Shown here: positions 1-8,646 of the stretch, piece by piece
How positions within the stretch are numbered: the stretch's first letter is position 1
Layout: each line of letters starts with the position of its first letter
Source: UBA4416 sp048498515
GTDB taxonomy: Bacteria > Bacteroidota > Bacteroidia > B-17B0 > Aurantibacillaceae
Reading direction: 5' to 3'
Length of the DNA: 64,000 nucleotides
Assembly (NCBI GenBank): GCA_048498515.1
Contig: JBEHXV010000009.1
Span: 1 to 64,000, forward strand
The notes under the pieces: model-generated
Told to the model about the DNA's origin: nothing
What the model saw: the letters and a program-made list of their open reading frames with translations, nothing else
Database searches by the model: none
Program-made: the position numbers and the translations under genes

Positions 1-58
1 TTAAAAATATTTTCTCTTCATTCCTCTCTCTTCAACTAATCTCTCAAATAACGGGCTG

Positions 59-66
59 CAAATATA
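59..66 (-). promoter_or_regulatory. Putative -7 promoter element for a gene left of the window
   Basis: The minus strand reads TATATTTG, a full match to the Bacteroidota -7 consensus TAnnTTTG. It lies in the short gap after the glycosyltransferase stop codon and points out of the window, so it would serve a minus-strand gene whose start lies beyond base 1. No -33 TTG at the usual spacing was verified. Confidence 0.35.
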
Positions 67-123
67 CACACTTTTTTTATTCCACAACTAGAAAAAATAA
101 AAAAATTATTCTTTTTATCTGAA

Positions 124-1635
124 TTAACGAATTTTATAGATGTAAGTAGTCTGGTTATCGTTAACCGGATTCAGGAAATGCATGGTTTTATCAATAAAGC
201 TGGGCTCTATCGTTGCCTCGTAATGCAGCGTAGGAAAGCGTTTCCGCAACGAATCAACACGCTCATTGATATGCTCAGCCTGCATAAACACCACATAATT
301 AGGCCTTTCGGCCGGTGGAATGGTTTTATAATAATTCAATAAGCTATCGGCCGTGTAATTTTTGGTAATTCCCAGGGTTGAGCTCCAGTTCTGCAAATAA
401 TATTGCGGCGGCATGGTAAAATCATCAATATTCGAGTCTTCAATAATCAAACGCACACAGTCCTTGCGGTCGGCTATATAACACATGGCTTCCACTCGAT
501 TTTTCTTAGAGTAAGAGAACGTGAGAACAGGCAATAAAAACAGGTTCAAGCAAATGCACACAATAACCGTATTGCGAAACCATTTTTTGGTTTCCCAGTT
601 GTATTTAATAATGATCTGGTACGCGCCAATACAGCCCAGGATAATAATAAAAGGAACAATGGGCAATATGAAACGCTCCTGCTTGTTAGGGAAATAAGTA
701 TGAAAGGCAAAGAATAAAAAGGATGGCCAAAACAGCAAAGGCTCTTTTTTCCAGTTCTTAAAGTAGCCTGCAAACAATAATATACTTACCGGTGGAATCA
801 ATAAGCCCAGGATAATAGAAATGTACATGTGCCATACATTAACACCATACACCGTAGCATTATCAATGTTATACTGCACATAGGCCCAAAACTCTACAAA
901 CGGGGTGCCCCAAACATAAATATCCAAAGTGCCCAGGGTAATAAAAGAAGTAACACCAAAGCTTAACGCAATAAGCAGCAAATGCTTGATTGGAATACGC
1001 AGGATCAATAATGCCAGGCCAAAACCCACGGTAAAAATGGAAGACTGGAAACGTATTGAAAACGAAAGGGCAAGCATGGCACCCACCAGTAACGAATCTT
1101 TTACAGTAAGTTTATTATCATTCTTAATCACCAGCCAGGTAGCTATCACCATTGGCGGAATGCAGGCAATCTCTACCAAATTACGTACGCTTAAAAAAGG
1201 AAAGAACCAGTACAACGACAGCATAATGCCTGTCCATGAAGCTACCTGCAAATTGGCCCTTTTGTACGCGATCTTAAACCCAAAATACACAATAAGCAGC
1301 GACCACAAGGCGTGCAACAATCGTATCAAATACAATTTGCCCTGTGGGTCTGTTATACCGCACATGGTTTGGAGTTTTAATAACACATAATGAACACCCA
1401 CATAAAAATACGGGTGCCCTGCCGGTTTCCTTGAAGGATCAAGGTCCGATGGCAGCCAGTAATTATAATCGGTACCATCTACCCAGGCCTGCGCCGCTTC
1501 CAGTACCAGGAAATGGTCATCAAAAAAACCAAAACCTTTTGAAAAAATAACAGACAACAACCGAACGATAAGCCCCAGAAAAATGGCTGTTCGTAAGGGG
1601 TGTAATTTGAAGTAGTGTTTAAACGATGTTATCAT
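124..1635 (-). CDS. GT-C family mannosyltransferase-like membrane glycosyltransferase
   Basis: A 503-residue polytopic membrane protein resembling the ALG9/PIG-B (Glyco_transf_22) branch of GT-C glycosyltransferases, which transfer sugars from polyprenyl-phosphate donors on the outer face of the inner membrane. The first periplasmic loop carries the acidic signature FFDDH (about residues 37-41), and NKQERF (about 318-323) sits where the family has its HKEERF motif, after the multiple hydrophobic helices. The C-terminal 100 residues are soluble. The ATG at 1633-1635 overlaps the stop of the upstream permease gene by one base (TAATG), so translation is coupled. It is the last gene of a tgt-permease-glycosyltransferase operon. 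The family is fairly sure; donor and acceptor sugars are unknown. Confidence 0.75.
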   Translation of the reverse strand: MITSFKHYFKLHPLRTAIFLGLIVRLLSVIFSKGFGFFDDHFLVLEAAQAWVDGTDYNYWLPSDLDPSRKPAGHPYFYVGVHYVLLKLQTMCGITDPQGKLYLIRLLHALWSLLIVYFGFKIAYKRANLQVASWTGIMLSLYWFFPFLSVRNLVEIACIPPMVIATWLVIKNDNKLTVKDSLLVGAMLALSFSIRFQSSIFTVGFGLALLILRIPIKHLLLIALSFGVTSFITLGTLDIYVWGTPFVEFWAYVQYNIDNATVYGVNVWHMYISIILGLLIPPVSILLFAGYFKNWKKEPLLFWPSFLFFAFHTYFPNKQERFILPIVPFIIILGCIGAYQIIIKYNWETKKWFRNTVIVCICLNLFLLPVLTFSYSKKNRVEAMCYIADRKDCVRLIIEDSNIDDFTMPPQYYLQNWSSTLGITKNYTADSLLNYYKTIPPAERPNYVVFMQAEHINERVDSLRKRFPTLHYEATIEPSFIDKTMHFLNPVNDNQTTYIYKIR

Positions 1636-2759
1636 TATTGTTGTGCGTTTCTGTACAAATAAAATGCAATGATTGAGAAAATAATATTAGGAATCCATAC
1701 TGCCAGCAATGGTGTTACGCCCGCTCCCGATGTAGCAAAGGTGGTGGAAACGTGCATGAATAAAATATACACGCAACTCAGCACCAAACCAAGGGCAATG
1801 TGCAAACCCACACCACCACGTATTTTGCGCGATGAAATGGAAACACCAATAATGGTTAAAATAAATGTAGCAAAAGGAAACGATGTGCGCTTATACATCT
1901 CCACTTCAAAAAACTCGATCCTGCTCGATCCTTTTTGCTTCTCTTTAATAATGAATTGTTTTAGCTCAGAATAAGGCAGCACCTCAATTTTACTCTGAAA
2001 ACGAACCATGTCTTTTGGCGTGAAATCTATCTTCATTTTTTTTGACGGAAGAAAAGCATGCGTTTCCCTGTAGGCAAAAACTTGTTTGGCCAACTTAGCC
2101 GTATCAAGGCCCGTGTAAAGCAGTTTTCGCTCAAACACGTTGGTTAGGTTCCAGGTACCCGTTACGCTGTCCCATTGCATATTATCGGCCTTTATCATGG
2201 AAACCTGTTTGTTTTTCACCACTTTTTCAATGGAAATATGCTGTGCCGAATTACTGTGATTATCGTAATTGCCCATGTACAAAATAGTACCGGGGGCAAT
2301 TTGGCGGTGGATGTTTATTTCCTCTGTATTATAACCATTGTTAATGTACCTGTCCTCAAACGCAATACGTATCTTGTTTGATTTTGGAATGATAAAATGG
2401 TTCAGCACCAGCGACATGGCAGTAATCAATCCGGCGCCAATCATATAAGGTCTTAATATTCTTTTAAAACTGGTGCCACTCGATAAAATTGCTACAAATT
2501 CTGTTTTATAAGCCATTTTCGAGGTGAACAAAATAACGGCAATAAATGTGAACAAAGGGCTGAATAAATTTCCATAGTAAGGAATAAAATTCAGGTAATG
2601 ATCAAAAATGATCTCATTTACCGGCACTTTACTATCTATAAAATTGGGGAGCTTTTCCGAAATATCAAATACAATAAATATGGCCAGCATTAGGGCAATA
2701 GAAAAGAAAAACGTTCCTATGAAGCGGCGTAATATGTATTTATCTAATATTTTAAGCAT
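1635..2759 (-). CDS. LptF/LptG family permease (YjgP/YjgQ)
   Basis: A 374-residue protein with the LptF/G layout: start YILRRFIGTFFFS, two N-terminal transmembrane helices, a long periplasmic beta-jellyroll region (about residues 130-270) and three C-terminal helices. LptF and LptG are the membrane subunits of the LptB2FG ABC transporter that lifts lipopolysaccharide from the inner membrane towards the LptC-A-D bridge. Bacteroidota often encode the two subunits at separate loci, so one copy here is not a defect. The opening residues and the FRLPNFIDS-like segment look more LptG-like, but the subunit cannot be assigned with certainty. Its start is 9 bases after the tgt stop, and its stop overlaps the next start by one base. 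Confidence 0.88.
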   Translation of the reverse strand: MLKILDKYILRRFIGTFFFSIALMLAIFIVFDISEKLPNFIDSKVPVNEIIFDHYLNFIPYYGNLFSPLFTFIAVILFTSKMAYKTEFVAILSSGTSFKRILRPYMIGAGLITAMSLVLNHFIIPKSNKIRIAFEDRYINNGYNTEEINIHRQIAPGTILYMGNYDNHSNSAQHISIEKVVKNKQVSMIKADNMQWDSVTGTWNLTNVFERKLLYTGLDTAKLAKQVFAYRETHAFLPSKKMKIDFTPKDMVRFQSKIEVLPYSELKQFIIKEKQKGSSRIEFFEVEMYKRTSFPFATFILTIIGVSISSRKIRGGVGLHIALGLVLSCVYILFMHVSTTFATSGAGVTPLLAVWIPNIIFSIIAFYLYRNAQQ

Positions 2760-2768
2760 ATATAAATC

Positions 2769-3899
2769 CTAAAGACGCTGTGCCAGTTGTTTCACCATTT
2801 TGTTTTTCCAATCGTAAAAAGTACCGGCTATAATGCGCTTACGGGCTTCGGTAACCAGCCATAAATAAAAAGCAAGATTATGAATGCTGGCTATTTGTGC
2901 CGCTAAAAATTCGCCGCACACCAACAAATGCCTCAAATAAGCTTTTGAATACTGCCTGTCCACATAACTGGTTCCATCTTCATCCAAAGGCGAAAAATCA
3001 TTTTTCCATTTCTCGTTCTTAATGTTGATGATGCCCTTTTGTGTAAACAGCAAGCCATGACGTGCATTACGCGTTGGCATCACACAATCAAACATATCCA
3101 CGCCCAGGGCAATACTTTCCAAAATATTAACCGGTGTGCCCACACCCATTAAGTAACGCGGTTTATCGCTTGGTAAAATACCACATACCACTTCTGTCAT
3201 GGCATACATATCTTCGGCAGGCTCGCCAACCGACAGGCCGCCAATGGCATTGCCTTCGGCGTTTTTAGAAGCAATGTACTCTGCCGATTGAATTCTAAGA
3301 TCCTTATAAACCGAACCCTGCACAATGGGAAACAAAGCCTGGTTATAGCCATATTTTGGCTCCGTTTCATTAAAACGGGCAATGCAGCGGTCGAGCCAGC
3401 GATGCGTTAAGCCCAGGGAATTTTTAGCATACCGGTAATCGCATGGATAAGGCGTGCATTCATCAAACGCCATCATAATGTCGGCGCCAATGGTACGTTC
3501 AATGTCCATTACCCCTTCGGGTGTAAACAAATGCTTGCTGCCATCAATGTGCGATTTAAACGTGGCGCCTTCCTCGGTCAGCTTACGGGAGTTTGCCAGC
3601 GAAAATACCTGGTACCCACCACTATCGGTCAATATAGGTCTGTCCCAGCTGTTGAATTTATGCAGCCCTCCGGCGTTTTCAAGCACATCCAAACCCGGGC
3701 GCAGGTATAAATGGTAAGTGTTTCCTAAAATGATCTGCGCTTTAATATCTTCCTTTAACTCATGCTGATGAACCGCTTTTACGGTTGCTGCCGTACCAAC
3801 CGGCATAAAAATAGGGGTTTCAATGGGGCCGTGATCTGTTTCAACAAGTCCTGCGCGGGCCTTCGATTGGGTATCTTTATGTAATAATGTAAACTTCAA
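2769..3899 (-). CDS. tgt: Queuine/preQ1 tRNA-guanine transglycosylase
   Basis: A 376-residue TIM-barrel enzyme that exchanges guanine at position 34 of GUN-anticodon tRNAs for a queuosine precursor. Conserved segments in order: ETPIFMPVGTAATVK, ILGNTYHLYLRPG, LTDSGGYQVFSL (catalytic and substrate Asp), MAFDECTPYPCDY, GGLSVGEP, LMGVGTP and DCVMPTRNARHG. The open frame extends 72 codons further upstream, but that part is unlike the family and a -7 promoter box lies inside it. The TTG at 3897-3899 gives the expected LKFTLLHKDTQSKARAG start and the usual length. The C-terminal zinc site appears lost: the Cys-x-Cys-x2-Cys region reads GTSYVDRQYSKAYLRHL. First gene of an operon with the permease. 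Confidence 0.93.
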   Translation of the reverse strand: MKFTLLHKDTQSKARAGLVETDHGPIETPIFMPVGTAATVKAVHQHELKEDIKAQIILGNTYHLYLRPGLDVLENAGGLHKFNSWDRPILTDSGGYQVFSLANSRKLTEEGATFKSHIDGSKHLFTPEGVMDIERTIGADIMMAFDECTPYPCDYRYAKNSLGLTHRWLDRCIARFNETEPKYGYNQALFPIVQGSVYKDLRIQSAEYIASKNAEGNAIGGLSVGEPAEDMYAMTEVVCGILPSDKPRYLMGVGTPVNILESIALGVDMFDCVMPTRNARHGLLFTQKGIINIKNEKWKNDFSPLDEDGTSYVDRQYSKAYLRHLLVCGEFLAAQIASIHNLAFYLWLVTEARKRIIAGTFYDWKNKMVKQLAQRL

Positions 3900-3917
3900 C
3901 GTACTGGTTTTAAGCGC

Positions 3918-3925
3918 CAAAGATA
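3918..3925 (-). promoter_or_regulatory. Promoter -7 box for tgt operon
   Basis: TATCTTTG on the minus strand matches TAnnTTTG exactly. It ends 18 bases upstream of the TTG start chosen for tgt, so the message would begin with a very short leader. This placement argues against the longer tgt frame. Confidence 0.6.
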
Positions 3926-4233
3926 CATTTTTAGTTAGAGAATTAGTGAGTTGGAGAATTGATGAGTGATAAAATATTATAAAAGCCATCAATCCATAAC
4001 TCTTTAACTCTATAATTCTGAAACTCTTTAACTGTTTTTTGCCACTTATTGTCAAAAAGCTACCAGATACAAAGTACAAGTGTAAAGTTCTGTTAAAACC
4101 AATGCTTTGGCACAAGCCTTGAAATTGTGTTTACAACTAAAAAAACAATTATGAAATAATCAGTTTGCTAATAAAAATAACTACAACAAACTGATTATAC
4201 CATAACACAAATAAAAACTAATAATATCAACTT
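3926..4233. other. Intergenic region between divergent tgt operon and secreted protein gene
   Basis: About 300 bases without a convincing gene. It is AT-rich, with low-complexity AACTCTTTAACTCT-like stretches around 3990-4035 and a perfect 12-base inverted repeat near its right end (listed separately). No full TAnnTTTG box was seen for the rightward gene. Confidence 0.6.
4156..4198. repeat. Perfect 12-bp inverted repeat upstream of secreted protein
   Basis: Arm 4156-4167 (ATAATCAGTTTG) and arm 4187-4198 (CAAACTGATTAT) are exact reverse complements, separated by 19 bases. It ends 35 bases before the ATG at 4234. There is no T-run, so it is more likely a protein-binding site or a 5'-leader stem than a terminator. 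Confidence 0.55.
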
Positions 4234-4986
4234 ATGAAAACCTCTGTTCAAACTTTATCCGCTATCTTAATAGTAATAAGTTTAAATGCAACCGCTCAAA
4301 AAAGAAGCCGTGGTAATGAGTTACCACAAGCCCAGCAGCCACAAACCCAAACCGGTACAGATGCTACCGACAGGCATATGTGGTCATCAAATGGCCATGG
4401 ACCAAACGTGAGCATACACATTGGAGGTTATCCTAATTACGCTGGCAATTATTATTACGGTTACAACAACTACAATAATAATTACTATAGCATGAAAAAA
4501 GCTGCCAGGAACTCAATCCATCAGTCGGCTGCCGTAATTGGCCAGGCTTTACAGTTCTCCGATTGGAATGACATGTATTCGCCATGGTTGGCAAAAGCCA
4601 TACAACACCAGCAATATGCCAAACAGCTCTATTTTTGGGGCGATTATGCCGGTGCTTTAAACCATGCCGAACGGGCCGGTTTCTTAGCCTGGAATACTTT
4701 AAGCTACTGCAATAATGGGTATAACGGATATGGTCAAAACAACTATCCAAACCCATACAGCGACCCTAATAACCCTTATTACAGGCAAAGTAACTCGGGT
4801 ACCAGCTCTCAGCCAACCAATCCTGACGACAATGACGGTTACAGAAAAAGCGGGGCAGAAAAAGCCGAACCGCAGGTAAACAGCAGCCAGTTTAAAAAAA
4901 CAGAACTGGATGGAACCTTACCTCAAAGTAAATTAAGCGACAGGGAATTACTGAAAGTAAATGTTAAGGACCTGGATATAGAATAA
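4234..4986 (+). CDS. Secreted Tyr/Asn/Gly-rich protein of unknown function
   Basis: A 250-residue protein with a clear signal peptide (MKTSVQTLSAILIVISLNATAQ, cleavage after TAQ). The mature N-terminus is polar and Gln-rich. A Tyr/Asn/Gly-rich low-complexity tract (about residues 70-90) follows. A compact helical segment (about 90-160) has regularly spaced aromatic residues and a WGDYAGALNHAERA stretch, suggesting a single TPR-like hairpin. The C-terminus is charged. No enzyme motif is visible. It stands alone between an inverted repeat and a good terminator, so it is probably monocistronic. I do not recognise the family; a periplasmic or surface role is inferred only from the export signal. 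Confidence 0.7.
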   Translation: MKTSVQTLSAILIVISLNATAQKRSRGNELPQAQQPQTQTGTDATDRHMWSSNGHGPNVSIHIGGYPNYAGNYYYGYNNYNNNYYSMKKAARNSIHQSAAVIGQALQFSDWNDMYSPWLAKAIQHQQYAKQLYFWGDYAGALNHAERAGFLAWNTLSYCNNGYNGYGQNNYPNPYSDPNNPYYRQSNSGTSSQPTNPDDNDGYRKSGAEKAEPQVNSSQFKKTELDGTLPQSKLSDRELLKVNVKDLDIE

Positions 4987-5010
4987 ACTGCTCTCCCGGT
5001 ATAAAAAGAG

Positions 5011-5046
5011 AAAGTCCGCCCCCTTAATACGGGACGGACTTTTTTA
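5011..5046 (+). terminator. Rho-independent terminator after secreted protein
   Basis: Stem AAAGTCCG...CGGACTTT extended by C/G pairs, followed by a T-run, 24 bases after the stop codon of the secreted protein. Confidence 0.8.
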
Positions 5047-5060
5047 TTTATATTTATCCG

Positions 5061-6689
5061 ATGTTTCAAGCAATCAGAAATTTTTCCTTAGCGATTATTT
5101 GCGCTTTACTATTGACCATAAGCTGGTTTTCGCCATTCACCGCATTTATATTCATTGCCTGGGTTCCTTTACTGTTGCTTGAGGATACCATTTCCAACAA
5201 TCCCCTGGGTACGCGAAAAAAAGCCAAAATAATCTGGCTAAGTTATTTTGCTTTTTTTATATGGAACATTGGTGTTACCTGGTGGGTGAGCAAAGCCTCT
5301 TTTGAAGGCTCGCTGTTTGCCTTTACCTGTAACCCCATATTAATGTGCGTTACATTTATGATTTGGAGAAACCTGAACAGGCGCATCAATAAGCCCTGGG
5401 CGGTTTGGCTGCTAATTCCAATATGGCTTGGTTTTGAGTACGGACACCAAATGTGGGATGCTACCTGGCCCTGGTTAACCCTTGGCAATGCATTTGCGTT
5501 TAGCCATAACTGGGTTCAATGGTATGAGTTTACAGGCACTTCGGGCGGCAGTTTATGGGTGCTGGCAGTTAATATTTTAATTTTCAGGATCATTAAAAAT
5601 AACCAGTTTACCTTAAAACAGCTTTCAAAGCCCGCCATTGCTGTTATTGTGCCCATTGTTATTTCTTACCTCATCTTATCATTGTATCCATCAACACAGC
5701 CAAAGGTGCAAGGCTATAAAACATTAATTGTACAGCCAAATGTAGACCCATATAACGAAAAATTTTATTTTGAGCCTGAAGTACAACTTCACAATTTATT
5801 GGGACAGCTACAAGGCAAATTAGATTCGACAGTAGATTTTTTAGTGTTACCTGAAACGTATCTTACCGAAGATATTTTTGAAGGACAGGAGGACGAATCT
5901 TTTTCATTTCATTTTTTACGGGATAGTCTTCTGGCAAACTATCCCACCCTTACCATCGTTACCGGGGCCAGTACCAACTATGCCTTTAAGGATGGTGAGC
6001 AGCCTACTCCTTCGGCCAGAAAATTCAGTAATGCCGATAAATATTACGAGGCTTATAACACGGGCTTACAAATCAACAAGGAGGGTTTTACTTACTACCA
6101 CAAATCTAAACTGGTACCCGGTGCTGAGATCATGCCTTTTGCCTGGCTGCTTAAACCACTTGAATCGCTGGCGCTGGATTTAGGTGGCACCATGGGCACA
6201 TTGGGCCGGCAAAACGAGCGAACTGTTTTTTACAGTCACAACAGGCAGGCCGCTATTGCACCGGTTATTTGCTACGAAAGTATTTACCCTGATTTTGTGG
6301 CGGATTATGTGAGGAATGGCGCGAACATGATCTTTATCATCACCAACGATGGCTGGTGGGAAAATACGCCGGGGCACAGGCAACATTTAGCCTATGCACG
6401 GCTAAGGGCTATTGAGAACCGCATGGAAATAGCCCGTTGTGCCAATACCGGCATTTCGTGTTTTATTACGCCAACCGGCGATGTTGAACAGGCAACTCCT
6501 TATTGGGAAAAGGCTCTTATTGAAAAAAATGTAGTACCACATCATGAGCGAACCTTCTTCACCCGTTTTGGCGATTTAATATCGTATTGCTCCGGTATAC
6601 TTGCTATTTTATTATTGATCTGGAGCCAGATTTTACGCTATAAAATCTTTAAAAGTCGTAAATTTGAGGCGGAAAAACTTAAACACTAA
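5061..6689 (+). CDS. lnt: Apolipoprotein N-acyltransferase
   Basis: A 542-residue inner-membrane enzyme that adds the third acyl chain to the N-terminal Cys of lipoproteins. The N-terminal half has about six hydrophobic helices, including the conserved WPWLTLGNAF segment. The periplasmic nitrilase-like domain starts near residue 220. The catalytic triad is visible: Glu265 in VLPETYLTED, a Lys at 348-350 in YHKSKLVPGAE, and Cys404 in PVICYESIYPDF. TNDGWW...HLAYARLRAIENR follows as in the family, and a final helix ends the protein. Length and domain order are normal. It sits 12 bases upstream of lpd and may be co-transcribed with it. Bacteroidota lipoproteins such as those at 50.4-51.1 kb would be its substrates. 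Confidence 0.96.
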   Translation: MFQAIRNFSLAIICALLLTISWFSPFTAFIFIAWVPLLLLEDTISNNPLGTRKKAKIIWLSYFAFFIWNIGVTWWVSKASFEGSLFAFTCNPILMCVTFMIWRNLNRRINKPWAVWLLIPIWLGFEYGHQMWDATWPWLTLGNAFAFSHNWVQWYEFTGTSGGSLWVLAVNILIFRIIKNNQFTLKQLSKPAIAVIVPIVISYLILSLYPSTQPKVQGYKTLIVQPNVDPYNEKFYFEPEVQLHNLLGQLQGKLDSTVDFLVLPETYLTEDIFEGQEDESFSFHFLRDSLLANYPTLTIVTGASTNYAFKDGEQPTPSARKFSNADKYYEAYNTGLQINKEGFTYYHKSKLVPGAEIMPFAWLLKPLESLALDLGGTMGTLGRQNERTVFYSHNRQAAIAPVICYESIYPDFVADYVRNGANMIFIITNDGWWENTPGHRQHLAYARLRAIENRMEIARCANTGISCFITPTGDVEQATPYWEKALIEKNVVPHHERTFFTRFGDLISYCSGILAILLLIWSQILRYKIFKSRKFEAEKLKH

Positions 6690-6701
6690 ACAACCCGATA
6701 T

Positions 6702-8108
6702 ATGGAAAAATTTGATGTAACCGTAATAGGTTCAGGACCCGGCGGATATGTGGCAGCCATTCGCTGTGCGCAATTAGGTATGAAAACCGCTTTGATTGAA
6801 AAATATTCCACCCTTGGCGGAACCTGCTTAAATGTAGGTTGTATCCCGTCAAAAGCAATGCTTGATTCATCAGAACATTACTATAATGCCGTACACCATT
6901 TCGAAGAGCATGGTATTGAGGTAAAAGCGCCAAAGGTTAATTTAAAGCAAATGATTGAGCGCAAACGCGGTGTGGTAAAAATGACCTGCGACGGGATCAA
7001 TTTTTTAATGAAAAAAAATAAGATCACTGTTTATACCGGTGTTGGTAGCTTTGAGTCGAAAACTGTTATTAATATCACCAATGCTGACGGCAAAAAAGAA
7101 CAGATAGAATCGGCACAAACTATTATTGCCACAGGTTCCAAACCTTCTTCGCTTCCGGGCATTGAAGTGGATAAAAAACGCGTGATTACCTCAACTGAGG
7201 CATTGGAAATGACCGAGATCCCGAAACACCTGATTGTAATTGGCGGCGGTGTTATTGGCCTTGAGCTGGGAAGCGTTTATGCCCGTTTAGGTTCTAAAGT
7301 ATCGGTAGTTGAGTTTATGGACCGCCTGATCCCTGGAATGGATGCCGGTCTTGGAAAAGAATTGCAGCGTGTGATGAAAAAAGATCTGAAAGTGGAATTT
7401 TTCATGAAACACAAAGTGGAAAGTGTTGTTAGCAAAGGTAAAGAGGTAACCGTTACTGCAGATAACGGCAAAGGCGAAAAAGTACAATTAGTGGGCGATT
7501 ATGTATTGATGGCCGTTGGCCGCAAGCCATACACCGAGGGATTGAACCTTGAAAAAGCAGGTGTGAAGCTGGATGCCCGCGGAAGGGTTGAAGTGGACGC
7601 TCATTTAAAAACCAGCGCCGACAACATTTACGCTATTGGCGATGTGATTACAGGCGCTATGCTGGCGCATAAAGCCGAAGAGGAAGGTGTTTTTGTTGCC
7701 GAACAAATGGCCGGACAAAAACCGCATATTGATTACAACTTGATACCGGGTGTTGTATATACATGGCCCGAAGTTGCCGCTGTTGGCTTAACAGAGGAGC
7801 AATTGAAAGAAAAAGGCGTGAAATACAAAGTAGGTTCTTTCCCTTTTAAAGCAAGCGGCAGAGCCCGTGCGAGCATGGATACCGATGGTTTTGTAAAAGT
7901 ACTGGCCGATGAAGCAACCGATGAAGTATTAGGAGTTCACATGATTGGTCCGCGTACAGCCGATATGATTGCTGAAGCGGTGGTAGCTATGGAATACAGG
8001 GCCAGCGCCGAAGATATTTCGCGCATTTGCCATGCGCACCCAACCTTTACCGAAAGCTTAAAAGAAGCGGCTTTGGATGCAACCGGGAAGCGTGCTTTGC
8101 ATATATAA
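6702..8108 (+). CDS. lpdA: Dihydrolipoyl dehydrogenase (E3)
   Basis: A 468-residue flavoprotein disulfide reductase that reoxidises dihydrolipoamide in the pyruvate and 2-oxoglutarate dehydrogenase and glycine cleavage complexes. FAD site GSGPGGYVAA (residues 10-19), redox pair Cys42/Cys47 in GGTCLNVGCIPSK, NAD site VIGGGVIGLELGS near 183, second FAD motif NIYAIGDV near 308, and the C-terminal dimer/active-site HAHPTFTES with the His-Glu dyad. Length is typical for the family. It follows lnt by 12 bases and is ended by a strong hairpin. No E1 or E2 gene is next to it, as is common in Bacteroidota. Confidence 0.97.
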   Translation: MEKFDVTVIGSGPGGYVAAIRCAQLGMKTALIEKYSTLGGTCLNVGCIPSKAMLDSSEHYYNAVHHFEEHGIEVKAPKVNLKQMIERKRGVVKMTCDGINFLMKKNKITVYTGVGSFESKTVINITNADGKKEQIESAQTIIATGSKPSSLPGIEVDKKRVITSTEALEMTEIPKHLIVIGGGVIGLELGSVYARLGSKVSVVEFMDRLIPGMDAGLGKELQRVMKKDLKVEFFMKHKVESVVSKGKEVTVTADNGKGEKVQLVGDYVLMAVGRKPYTEGLNLEKAGVKLDARGRVEVDAHLKTSADNIYAIGDVITGAMLAHKAEEEGVFVAEQMAGQKPHIDYNLIPGVVYTWPEVAAVGLTEEQLKEKGVKYKVGSFPFKASGRARASMDTDGFVKVLADEATDEVLGVHMIGPRTADMIAEAVVAMEYRASAEDISRICHAHPTFTESLKEAALDATGKRALHI

Positions 8109-8163
8109 TCGTTGACTTCGAGAGCCTCAGTCAACAGTGGTTGAGGGACTCGAAACCACCAAT

Positions 8164-8197
8164 AAAAAAAGCGATGTATCTCTACATCGCTTTTTTT
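8164..8197. terminator. Bidirectional terminator between lpd and response regulator
   Basis: Perfect stem GCGATGTA/TACATCGC with a 4-base loop, flanked by A7 and T7 runs, so it can stop transcription of both convergent units. An imperfect stem (TTCGAG...CTCGAA) precedes it at about 8117-8152. Confidence 0.9.
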
Positions 8198-8220
8198 CTT
8201 TAATCTCTTTTGTTTTCTAA

Positions 8221-8637
8221 TTACAAGGCTTCCAGCATTTCTTCGGTAAGCGGCTTGTTTAAAAAGGTGATCTTATCATAAATTTCAGTAGCCCTCTTTT
8301 TATCATTTGGGTGAATGGACGAGGTCAGGATCACTAATTTATATTTTTCAACGCCAATATTTGAGTTTGCTTTTAACAGCTCAATGAACTGAAATCCGTC
8401 AATAATAGGCATGTTAAGGTCAATAAAAATAATTTGCGGGTACAGCTTAGCGGCAATTTCGCCGGTAGCCGCCAAATTCGTTAAAAATTCAAGCGCGCTT
8501 TTACTGCTTGTGTTAATGTAAACCTTTTCGGCAAAAAGCGACGATTCCATTATTTTCTGATTAATGAAATTATCCAGTTCGCTGTCATCCACCAACATGA
8601 CATGCTGATATTTGTATGTAGGCTCTTTTCTTTTCAC
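8221..8637 (-). CDS. Single-domain response regulator (CheY-like)
   Basis: A 138-residue receiver domain with no output domain. The acidic pair Asp17-Asp18 (VMLVDDSE), phosphoacceptor Asp73 (FIDLNMP), the conserved Thr in LVILTSS and the Lys in FLNKPL are all present, so phosphorylation is expected. The start is GTG at 8635-8637; no ATG fits before the VDD strand. It lies 9 bases after the 470-aa helical protein gene and is surely co-transcribed with it. The only kinase in sight is the PAS histidine kinase transcribed divergently at 10.3 kb, which is the obvious candidate phosphodonor (inference). Confidence 0.9.
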   Translation of the reverse strand: MKRKEPTYKYQHVMLVDDSELDNFINQKIMESSLFAEKVYINTSSKSALEFLTNLAATGEIAAKLYPQIIFIDLNMPIIDGFQFIELLKANSNIGVEKYKLVILTSSIHPNDKKRATEIYDKITFLNKPLTEEMLEAL

Positions 8638-8646
8638 TTCGGCAAT

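Noticed and set aside
929..1390. Plus-strand 153-aa open frame inside the mannosyltransferase gene
   Set aside because: Antisense shadow of a well-supported membrane protein; composition and lack of motifs argue against it.
3900..4115. N-terminal extension of Tgt by 72 codons
   Set aside because: The extension is unlike the family, contains a low-complexity stretch and covers an exact -7 promoter box; the TTG at 3899 gives the normal length.
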